Assembly (NCBI GenBank): GCA_015058655.1
Contig: SVBX01000022.1
Span: 1-55,397 of the forward strand
Source of the DNA: Pseudoselenomonas ruminantium
GTDB taxonomy: Bacteria > Bacillota > Negativicutes > Selenomonadales > Selenomonadaceae
Length of the DNA stretch: 55,397 nt
Direction of reading: 5' to 3'
The notes under the pieces: model-generated
What the model was told of the DNA's origin: nothing
What the model saw: only the letters and a program-made list of their open reading frames with translations
Database searches by the model: none
Shown here: one piece after another, positions 34,173-41,201 of the stretch
How the letters are laid out: the number at the start of each line of letters is the position of its first letter
Numbering within the stretch: the stretch's first letter is position 1
Translations under genes and position numbers: made by a program

Positions 34173-35297
34173 GTGGGAAAGAATCTTTTGGTGCTGACTC
34201 ATAATCTGGGAGGTGGGGCACAGGCTTTTCTACAGCAGCGTCAGCAGGAAGAATGGCAGGGAAGGACGGTTTTTTGTGTATGTCCTGAGGGGAGGTTCAG
34301 CCTGGAGCCTGCAGAGTTGCGGGTATTTCCTTTTGGAAAGCCCGAGGCAGCGACGGTGTTGCCCTTTTCGAGAGAGAACTTGCAAATTTTGCTGCGTGAA
34401 CTGCAGATTGGCGAGTTATTTATCAACAGTCTGGTTGGATATCCTATGCGCGTTATCTGGCAATGGTTGCTGGAGGTCGGTGTGCCCTACACAGTTTTCC
34501 TGCATGATTATCACTGTGTATGCCCGGAATGGTCTTTGGCATGTCTTGCCAGGCATTGCAGTGAATCATCCAACCATTCTTATTGCCAGCATGAACTGCC
34601 GTGGAAGGGAGGCATGGAGCTTGCTGAGTGGCGGCAGGGGTTTAGTGTTTTATTGCAGAGAGCGGTCAGAATTCAGTCTCCAAGTACATATGCAGCCAGG
34701 CTTGTTCAGCAGGTGTATCCGCAACTGGAAATAGAAATAAAGCCTCACGTAATTGCTTGGCCGCTTCGGCGCACTTTTCAGCCACGGTTTGTGCATAGAC
34801 AGCCATTGCGTCTTGTATTCCTTGGGTCATTTTGGCGTAATAAAGGTTCTCTTGAAATACTGGCACTGCATGCCCATATCCTTGAGCAAGGGTTACCCCT
34901 GCAACTTGTAGTGTTGGGTGAGATTGTATGGCAGGATGTGGGTGAAACGGCCAGAACACTGGCTTGGGCTGGCCGATATGACCGGGAAAGTGTCTCCAAC
35001 TTACTGGTAGATTTGGAAACAGCTGTTGTGCTTGTACCCAGCCGTTTTCCAGAAACGTATTGCTATACCGCAAGTGAGGCTCTGCTTTCCGGCTATCCGG
35101 TGCTGTCGCTTGACATAGGTGCACAGGCTGTGCGTATTGCAAGCCATGATTGTGGCTGGGTTTTGCCTGCTGATTCGGAAAGCGGAGGTGTAGATGAGAT
35201 GTGTGCATGGGCTGATTATATTGTGACCAGGAAAGGACGGGAGGAAATACTGCATAAGGCTGCCCGTACAAGCAGATTTAGTAATGGCATGGAATGA
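34173..35297 (+). CDS. GT4-type glycosyltransferase
   Basis: A 374-residue GT-B enzyme. The N-terminus has LLVLTHNLGGGAQAFLQQR, the C-terminal half LRLVFLGSFWRNKGSLEIL and the donor-binding pattern VVLVPSRFPETYCYTASEALLSGYPVLSL with the E-X7-E glutamates. A cysteine/histidine-rich stretch in the middle (HDYHCVCPEWSLACLARHC) is typical of group-1 transferases with a metal site in some clostridial enzymes. The start is GTG 34173, two nt after the remnant stop, with AAGGGGGG as ribosome site. Specificity is unknown. Confidence 0.85.
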   Translation: MGKNLLVLTHNLGGGAQAFLQQRQQEEWQGRTVFCVCPEGRFSLEPAELRVFPFGKPEAATVLPFSRENLQILLRELQIGELFINSLVGYPMRVIWQWLLEVGVPYTVFLHDYHCVCPEWSLACLARHCSESSNHSYCQHELPWKGGMELAEWRQGFSVLLQRAVRIQSPSTYAARLVQQVYPQLEIEIKPHVIAWPLRRTFQPRFVHRQPLRLVFLGSFWRNKGSLEILALHAHILEQGLPLQLVVLGEIVWQDVGETARTLAWAGRYDRESVSNLLVDLETAVVLVPSRFPETYCYTASEALLSGYPVLSLDIGAQAVRIASHDCGWVLPADSESGGVDEMCAWADYIVTRKGREEILHKAARTSRFSNGME

Positions 35298-35392
35298 TAA
35301 GGGCGTTATGTAGAGTGCCTTTGCAGGATAAATTCGTCAATAGGATAAGGGTATAGAGAGGGAAGAGAAATTACCATGAGAAGGGGGATTAT

Positions 35393-36883
35393 ATGATTGC
35401 TGCAATATCTATGGTACGTAACGAGGCAGATATCATTGAATCTTTCGTGCGTCATACACTGTCTTTTGCGGACCATTTGTTTATTTGTGACCACAATAGT
35501 ACCGATAATACACCCAAAATACTTGATTGTTTAATTGCCGAGAGGTTGCCTGTCAGTGTTGTTCCGTTGCCTGATATCATTGGTTATGAACAAGCAGAAA
35601 TAACAACTATGCTGATGCAAGCTGCTTTTGAAATGGATTTTTCTTTGGTCATACCAATAGATGCAGATGAATTCCTTTTGCCTGATGAAGACTCTATCAA
35701 ACTGCGGCCTTTTTTGGAAGAATTGCCAACGGATAATTATTATTATTTACCTTGGATAAACTATCGTTTGCTTGACGAAAATACACCTTTTAAATTGCCT
35801 AAAAATTGTCTGCGAGAAGGTCAATCTCAAAATGGAAATAAAATCGTAATAGGCATTAATCTCTACCAACGAACCAATTGTACAATTAGCCAAGGGAACC
35901 ATAGCCTACGTAATCTGAATGGTGAAATAATTCCTGGTATACTACTGACTGGCATTCATATGGCACATTTTTATTTTCGTAGCGGAGAACAAATGTGTTC
36001 TAAAAATTTAGTTGGATGGCTTAGCAATGTATGCAAGTTTACACGGCATACTGTATATGCTTGGCATTGGGCTGATGTTTTCTATAATTTTTCACAAGGA
36101 AGGAAAATTAATATCCCCCATTGTGATGACTGCATGCCGGCGACTATTCCAGCAACTTATGTACAAGCTGACTTAAAATATAACCAGCTAGCCTGCATAA
36201 ATTATATGTCAAATTTATTATCAACTGCTGAAGATTTGGCCGAAACTATTTGTGAACAGAATTTTTTACAAAAAAGAATACTTATAACAGTTGTCATTTT
36301 GTTTACAGGTAACATTAAAGAATTTATACATACTTTCAAGAATATGTGTGATTCTAAATATCCTTATATTGAATTCATTATTTTATCTTTACCTCAGAAA
36401 AAGCATGATATTGAAGACCTTTATGACTATCTAAAAAAGCAACCTGATTCTTTGGATATCACTTTGTTATTGGAAGATACTGTCGAGGCTCTGTTCAAGG
36501 CTCTGGGGCGACATGTATCTGGCGCTTATATACAATGGCTTCTGCCAGGTGCTACTATACCTAGTAATAAATTTCTTTGTATAGGTGCAGCCTTGACAAA
36601 TAATCCAAAACCTATGTTTATTTGTCATCTTCCTGAATTTGTAAAAGCTGATGTATCAGCTATTTATGCAAAAACTGTTTTTGCTGATAAAGGAGAAAAA
36701 TTTTATTTATGGCTGAGAGATTGTGGCATTGATGAAAGTTATGCTCTTACAATGCCGCTTTTCCGTCGGGAAATTATGCCTCCATTGCAATATTTAATGC
36801 CCTGTTTTCATGATGGCACATTTCATGCTGATGTACTTTGGAATTCACTTTTTCCTAAACAGGAAGTGTTAGTTACCATATGA
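35393..36883 (+). CDS. GT2-like glycosyltransferase, A+T-rich
   Basis: A 496-residue protein with an N-terminal GT2/GT92-type domain: IAAISMVRNEADIIESFVRHTL, CDHNSTDNTPKIL, LVIPIDADEFLLP with a DAD metal site, and a conserved HMAHFYFRS histidine region. The C-terminal 220 residues resemble a second degenerate GT-A domain (RILITVVILFTGNIKEFIHTFKN, then YPYIEFIILSLPQ). Codon use is far more A+T-rich than every neighbour, which points to recent acquisition. AAGGGGG precedes the ATG. A region with a nuclease-family remnant follows. Confidence 0.82.
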   Translation: MIAAISMVRNEADIIESFVRHTLSFADHLFICDHNSTDNTPKILDCLIAERLPVSVVPLPDIIGYEQAEITTMLMQAAFEMDFSLVIPIDADEFLLPDEDSIKLRPFLEELPTDNYYYLPWINYRLLDENTPFKLPKNCLREGQSQNGNKIVIGINLYQRTNCTISQGNHSLRNLNGEIIPGILLTGIHMAHFYFRSGEQMCSKNLVGWLSNVCKFTRHTVYAWHWADVFYNFSQGRKINIPHCDDCMPATIPATYVQADLKYNQLACINYMSNLLSTAEDLAETICEQNFLQKRILITVVILFTGNIKEFIHTFKNMCDSKYPYIEFIILSLPQKKHDIEDLYDYLKKQPDSLDITLLLEDTVEALFKALGRHVSGAYIQWLLPGATIPSNKFLCIGAALTNNPKPMFICHLPEFVKADVSAIYAKTVFADKGEKFYLWLRDCGIDESYALTMPLFRREIMPPLQYLMPCFHDGTFHADVLWNSLFPKQEVLVTI

Positions 36884-37058
36884 GCAACTTTCTGGATGCA
36901 GTTGCAGGCATTGAAAATGAGACAGTTATCACCCTTGCCTATACGGAATTTTTCCGTCTGCCTGCGTCAGCAAAGGCTTGATGTAGCCCTGCTACGACTG
37001 CGCCTTCACTTCTTTTGCGTTATAATAGCGGCTAGATAATAGGGAGGGCGGTTAGGAA

Positions 37059-37326
37059 ATGAAACAGTTATCCACCTCAGTCTATACTTTTGAGAAATTG
37101 CGACAGGAGAACTGTGTTTACGTGGATAAGACGGAGTAATTGTACAAGCTGGTGACAAGTTCTTCGTAGCAGGTTTTTTGCACCCGTCCCAGCCGTTTTG
37201 GTAAGAGTCTTGACCGTGTCCACGCTGGAGGTAATTTTCTGGGGGAAGCGGGAGCTGTTTGAAGGGCTTTATATCGGTGGGCAGGACTTTGTTATGGAGC
37301 AGCAGGACTATTTTGGGGGCGTGATG
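37059..37326 (+). pseudogene. Remnant of an AAA-ATPase-like/PD-(D/E)XK nuclease family gene
   Basis: From ATG 37059 the frame reads MKQLSTSVYTFEKLRQENCV then YVDKTE, a stop where Tyr is expected, then LYKLVTS; across further stops and a frame shift RPSRFGKS and KRELFEGLYIGGQDFV can be recovered. This is the N-terminus of the abundant AAA-ATPase-like (PF09820) gene family. The rest of the gene is missing and a GT41 gene begins two nt later. From 36884 to 37058 I see only a short open stretch (NFLDAVAGIENETVITLAYT) of unknown origin and a TATAAT at 37022. Confidence 0.7.
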
Positions 37327-37327
37327 T

Positions 37328-38932
37328 ATGGCTGAGCTGATGGAGCGTTACCTGCATCTGTATGGGCTGGCTTACGGGGCATATAAAGCAGGGGAATGGA
37401 ATCGTGCGGAGAGCCTTCGACATGATCTGGATGCAAGCTGCGGAGAGAGCTTGCGTTCCTTGCTTTTGAAGGCATATATAGAGCGGGACAGTGAGAAGAT
37501 TGTTTCGGAATTGCAAACGCTTTTGCATCTGCTTGACATCTTTGCGCCCGAGGGAGCTACCCAGGAAACAGGGCTGGTGGCAGAGGCCTGGAGCCTATTG
37601 GGCTCCGCTTGCGCCAGATTGGGGGAGCATGAGGAGTCCACCGGCGCATTTCTGGCTTCGGCGGAGCTGGAGAGTGATCCACGGCAGAGGCTGGCAGAAC
37701 TGAGCAATGCGATTTTCTCTTTGAATTACCGTGAGAGGACGGATCCAACTGACTGGAAGTTGCTCTATGGGCGCTATGCCAGGGAACTATCGGCAGTGCT
37801 GCCTTATGAGAGACGAGCCTATGGTCATGGAAAATTGCGTATTGGCTACCTCTCGGCGGATTTTCGTTTGCATCCGGTGCTGTATTTCGTCTGGGGGTTG
37901 CTGACGCAGTTTGACAGCGATCATTTCGAGGTGTATCTGTACAGCTCAGTGACAGAGAAGGACAGCTGGACGGATAGGCTGAAAGAATTGCCTGTGCAGT
38001 GGCGGGAGATAGCAGAGCTGACAGATGAAGCGGCAGCAAGGCAGATCAGGGCAGATGAGATAGATATACTCTTTGAACTGGGCGGGCACAGCAAGGGGAA
38101 TCGCCTGGGGATTCTGGCCTATAGGCCGGCGGCTGTCCAGCTTTCCGGCATAGGCTATATGGGCAGTACGGGGCTTCCTGCTGCAGACTATTTTCTGACA
38201 GACAGATACTGCTCTGAGAGGGCGAGCAATCCTTATTTCACGGAAAAGCTGCTGCCTCTGCCCCGGACACATTTTTGTTTTACACCACTGACAGACTTCC
38301 CGGAGCTGGGAGAGCCATCCTGTCTGTCTAGTGGGTATGTGACTTTTGGCAGCTTCAATAATTTCGCTAAGGTCACAGATGCCATGCTGCAATTATGGGC
38401 TGAAATACTTCGCAGTGTGCCCGGTTCCAGACTGCTGCTGAAGCATAAGCTACTGGGCTGTACTGAGGGGAGGGAATGGGCCGAAAAAAAACTTTTCCGG
38501 GCCGGGATAGAGCTGACAAGAGTGGAATTGAGGGGATTTTCCCGTGACTACCGGAAGGAATACAATGAACTGGATATTGCCTTGGACACTTTCCCATATA
38601 CCGGAGGACAGACTACCTGCGAAGCGCTGTATATGGGGGTGCCGGTGGTGACACTATCCGGACAGCGGCCTGGCTCCCGTTTCGGTTGGAGCTTGCTGCA
38701 AAATCTGGAATTGAGCGAGTGCTGTGCAAGTACGGCAGAGGAGTATGTGCAGAAGGCCGTCAGCCTGGCTAGTGACAGGAAGCATCTGGCTGAGTTGCAT
38801 GGGAATTTACGCAAGCGGATGCAGGCTTCGCCCCTTATGCAGGCAGATGCTTATGTCAGGGATGTGGAGCAGGTGTACATGAAGATTTATGATGATTTTT
38901 GCGGGATGGAAGTTGCGAATGAGATATACTGA
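37328..38932 (+). CDS. GT41 (SPINDLY/OGT-like) glycosyltransferase, near-duplicate
   Basis: A 534-residue paralogue of the gene at 32500, nearly identical over long stretches (for example LRSLLLKAYIERDSEK and QTLLHLLDIFAPEGATQETG). It keeps His182 in SADFRLHPVLYF, the Lys of FGSFNNFAKVTDAML and the GGQTTCEALYMGVP loop. It is flanked by broken genes on both sides (an AAA-ATPase remnant before, a DUF559 remnant after), which suggests it arrived by duplication with recombination. There is no strong ribosome site directly before the ATG; TTTTGGGGGCGTG lies upstream. Confidence 0.92.
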   Translation: MAELMERYLHLYGLAYGAYKAGEWNRAESLRHDLDASCGESLRSLLLKAYIERDSEKIVSELQTLLHLLDIFAPEGATQETGLVAEAWSLLGSACARLGEHEESTGAFLASAELESDPRQRLAELSNAIFSLNYRERTDPTDWKLLYGRYARELSAVLPYERRAYGHGKLRIGYLSADFRLHPVLYFVWGLLTQFDSDHFEVYLYSSVTEKDSWTDRLKELPVQWREIAELTDEAAARQIRADEIDILFELGGHSKGNRLGILAYRPAAVQLSGIGYMGSTGLPAADYFLTDRYCSERASNPYFTEKLLPLPRTHFCFTPLTDFPELGEPSCLSSGYVTFGSFNNFAKVTDAMLQLWAEILRSVPGSRLLLKHKLLGCTEGREWAEKKLFRAGIELTRVELRGFSRDYRKEYNELDIALDTFPYTGGQTTCEALYMGVPVVTLSGQRPGSRFGWSLLQNLELSECCASTAEEYVQKAVSLASDRKHLAELHGNLRKRMQASPLMQADAYVRDVEQVYMKIYDDFCGMEVANEIY

Positions 38933-38937
38933 CGCAT

Positions 38938-39098
38938 CTTGTATCTACTGAATCATGGCATTATTGTTCTCAGATTTTCCAATAGAGATATATGGGAGAA
39001 ATTTGAAGGTGTAAAAGTATAAATAGCCACAGAGGTAAAGACACGATGGCATCCCCCCCACCACCGCTTCGCGGTCCCCCGCCCCCAAGGGGGCGGAC
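38938..39098 (+). pseudogene. Remnant: 3' end of a DUF559 gene with R2 end
   Basis: 38938-39098 repeats 39688-39848 almost base for base: the last third of the DUF559 gene plus its right-hand R2 repeat (39049-39098). The 5' part is missing and a TAA replaces CAA inside the frame (VKV then stop). It is a broken second copy lying about 750 bp before the intact one. Confidence 0.85.
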
Positions 39099-39156
39099 AA
39101 AAACGCTTTCAGCGATTGATGTGGGAGCTTACAAAAAACGAAACCAAGGGGGGAAA

Positions 39157-39375
39157 ATGGGGATGATTTCAGTTACTTGCACAATAGACCGATAAATTGA
39201 AATTGGCAATCAAAAAATCACTGTAGAGCCTGACGGAATTGCGTGATTCTCCGATGCAAAACTATTTTATACTGACGCATAGCAAGCTGTGCCAAATTAC
39301 ATGCCCGCCTCCATGTTGGTGTATAGTTGTGCAAACAGTGGTGGGCGGACAAATGGTATATTTTATGGCTCGTGA
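39157..39375 (+). pseudogene. Possible decayed small gene
   Basis: After AAGGGGGG, one frame from ATG 39157 reads like protein but is broken by TAA, TGA and TAG: MGMISVTCTIDR, IEIGNQKITVEPDGIA, FSDAKLFYTDA, QAVPNYMPASMLVYSCANSG. I do not recognise it. Otherwise 39100-39391 holds nothing I can name. Confidence 0.3.
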
Positions 39376-39391
39376 GTATAGCTAGAGAAAA

Positions 39392-39850
39392 AGTCCGCCC
39401 CCAAGGGGGCGGGGGACCGCCGTAGGCGGTGGTGGGGGGATTGCATTGTCAGTAGCCAGGAATACCAAGCTTTTGCCGAGAGCAAAAGCGATGCGTAGAA
39501 ACATGACAAGGGAAGAATGCCATTTATGGTTTGATTACCTGCAAGGCTACAAACCACGCTTTAAGCGACAGCGTATTGTAGGCAATTACATACTTGATTT
39601 TTATTGTGAGCAAGCCAGACTTGCAGTCGAAGCAGATGGCAGTCAGCATTATGAAGCGGAGGGAATGTCTTATGATGAGAAGCGTGACTTGTATCTATTG
39701 AATCATGGTATTATGGTGCTCAGATTTTCCAATAGAGATATATGGGAGAAATTTGAAGGTGTAAAAGTACAAATAGATACAGAGGTAAGGAAGCGGTGGC
39801 ATCCCCCCACCACCGCTTCGCGGTCCCCCGCCCCCGAGGGGGCGGACAAA
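39392..39850 (+). mobile_element. Candidate R2-DUF559 mobile cassette
   Basis: An intact DUF559 gene lies between two R2 repeats in inverted orientation (39392-39444 and 39799-39850, about 50 bp each and nearly identical after reverse complement). The left repeat supplies the ribosome site and the right repeat encodes the protein's C-terminus. Solo R2 copies and a truncated gene-plus-repeat copy occur nearby. No transposase motif and no target duplication could be established by eye. Confidence 0.45.
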
Positions 39851-39868
39851 AACGCCTTTGGCGTTTGA
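39446..39868 (+). CDS. DUF559 domain protein (Vsr/PD-(D/E)XK-like endonuclease)
   Basis: A 140-residue DUF559 protein. Family motifs: RRNMTREECHLWFDYLQGYKPRFKRQ, then GNYILDFYCEQARLAVEADGSQHY with the likely active-site Asp, Glu and Gln, and RFSNRDIWEKFEGV. DUF559 proteins are related to very-short-patch-repair nucleases; function is unproven. TTG 39446 is the probable start, with GGTGGGGGGA of the left R2 repeat as ribosome site; an ATG at 39491 is an alternative. The last 25 residues (PPTTASRSPAPEGAD) are translated R2 repeat. Confidence 0.8.
   Translation: MSVARNTKLLPRAKAMRRNMTREECHLWFDYLQGYKPRFKRQRIVGNYILDFYCEQARLAVEADGSQHYEAEGMSYDEKRDLYLLNHGIMVLRFSNRDIWEKFEGVKVQIDTEVRKRWHPPTTASRSPAPEGADKNAFGV
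39799..39850. repeat. R2 palindromic repeat, right end of the DUF559 cassette
   Basis: GCATCCCCCCACCACCGC, then CGCGGTCCCCCGCCCCCGAG and GGGGCGGAC: the inverse of the left copy at 39392-39444. It overlaps the 3' end of the DUF559 gene. Confidence 0.85.
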
Positions 39869-39919
39869 TGTGGTGATGCTTAGGGCAGGGGGGCAGAAGA
39901 TTATGTTCGGGGGCAGAAA

Positions 39920-41167
39920 TTGATCAGGTGTATGGGGGGCGGAACGGTGTTTTTTTCGTGCGGCAGGGAAGAACCTACCAAGAAGGATAGGGCTATCGCT
40001 TACAATGATGGCGTATTGGCGGGAGCGGTAGCAGGGGAAACGGGCATACATGGGCTGCGGCTGGATTTCAATGCCGGTCTGCGGCTGGAAGTACCTGCGG
40101 GGGATTGGCATGTGCGCATCAGTGACGGCGTTTCCGGCCAAGTGTATTTTGACAGGGATATTGCGGATGTGCAGCTGCAGTCTTTGGAGCAGTTTTATGT
40201 GCCCTGGCTGGTGGAAGTCTGGCTGGAGGGGCAGCAGGTATTCCGGCATTTGCTGGATTATGAGGGACAAAAAGTTTGCTTATATATAGATGGCAAGCTG
40301 CCGGAGCAGCCGCCACCCTTAGGGGAGGCGGTGCAGATGCTGTCGGTGGCCCGCGCCTTTGCCCGAGAGCATCCGGAGTGCCAGGTGGCTGTGCGGCCGG
40401 GCGCTGCCTTGGCGAAACTGGCCGGGCGCTGCTATCCGGAGCTGGAAATAGTGGAGGGGATACCAGAGGACACCTATGCGGTGTACCATCTGGGCACCTA
40501 CGCAGAGGAACGCTTCTCTGCTCCCATGGACGGGCTGGCTGCGCCTTGGCAGGAATATGCCCGGGAGATTCTCGGTCTGCATGGCTTGCCGGAACTGGAT
40601 AAGTGGGCACCCTCAGGGCCCAGGCCAGTAGGGCCGGAGGCTCCTTATGTATGTATTGCGGTGCAGGCTTCCGGGGTGTGCAAGGGCTGGCTGCGGCCCG
40701 GTGGCTGGGATGAAGTGGTGGCTTATTTGCGGGGGCTAGGATATCGGGTCTTGTGCCTGGACAGGGACTTCTGTGTGGATGATGGCGGCTATCATGTGGA
40801 GAAGCCCTCAGGAGCGGAGGATTATACGGGGAACCGGCCTTTGGCGGAGCGGTTCGAGATGCTTGCTTACGCGGATATGTTCATCGGCGTTTCTAGCGGT
40901 CTGAGCTGGTTGGCTAATGCTGCCGGATGCCCGGTGGTGCTGATAAGCGGCCTCACCTTGGCCTATACGGAATTCTATACGCCATACAGGGTCAGTAATC
41001 CCCATGTGTGCCGGGGCTGCTATAATGACTCGCGCATACCTTGGGATGCGAGGCTCTGCCCCATCCATGGCGGCACTGAGCGTGAACTGGAATGTTCCAA
41101 GAGCATTACGGCAGCGCAGGTCATTGGGGCAATCGAGCGCTTGCGGCGGGATAGAAAATTAGGATGA
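39920..41167 (+). CDS. Autotransporter-type O-heptosyltransferase (BAHT/TibC family), second copy
   Basis: A 415-residue paralogue of the gene at 27839. It shows the strand-loop-strand domain (GLRLDFNAGLRLEVPAGDW; VFRHLLDYEGQKV), YVCIAVQASGVCKGWLRPGG, GAEDYTGNRPLAERFEML, and FIGVSSGLSWLANAAGCPVVLI. The Fe-finger is complete with identical spacing: Cys364-X2-Cys367-X12-Cys380-X11-Cys392. The N-terminus is uncertain: TTG 39920 follows GGGGG, ATG 39932 is the alternative. It directly precedes the double GT41 gene with a 34-nt gap, repeating the BAHT-then-GT41 association. Confidence 0.9.
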   Translation: MIRCMGGGTVFFSCGREEPTKKDRAIAYNDGVLAGAVAGETGIHGLRLDFNAGLRLEVPAGDWHVRISDGVSGQVYFDRDIADVQLQSLEQFYVPWLVEVWLEGQQVFRHLLDYEGQKVCLYIDGKLPEQPPPLGEAVQMLSVARAFAREHPECQVAVRPGAALAKLAGRCYPELEIVEGIPEDTYAVYHLGTYAEERFSAPMDGLAAPWQEYAREILGLHGLPELDKWAPSGPRPVGPEAPYVCIAVQASGVCKGWLRPGGWDEVVAYLRGLGYRVLCLDRDFCVDDGGYHVEKPSGAEDYTGNRPLAERFEMLAYADMFIGVSSGLSWLANAAGCPVVLISGLTLAYTEFYTPYRVSNPHVCRGCYNDSRIPWDARLCPIHGGTERELECSKSITAAQVIGAIERLRRDRKLG

Positions 41168-41201
41168 GAACAGTTTTAGGGAATATTGGAGGGCAGGGCT
41201 G

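Noticed and set aside
39392..39444. R2 repeats as ordinary rho-independent terminators
   Set aside because: They lack a T tract, carry a conserved G-rich tail, and one lies inside a coding region.
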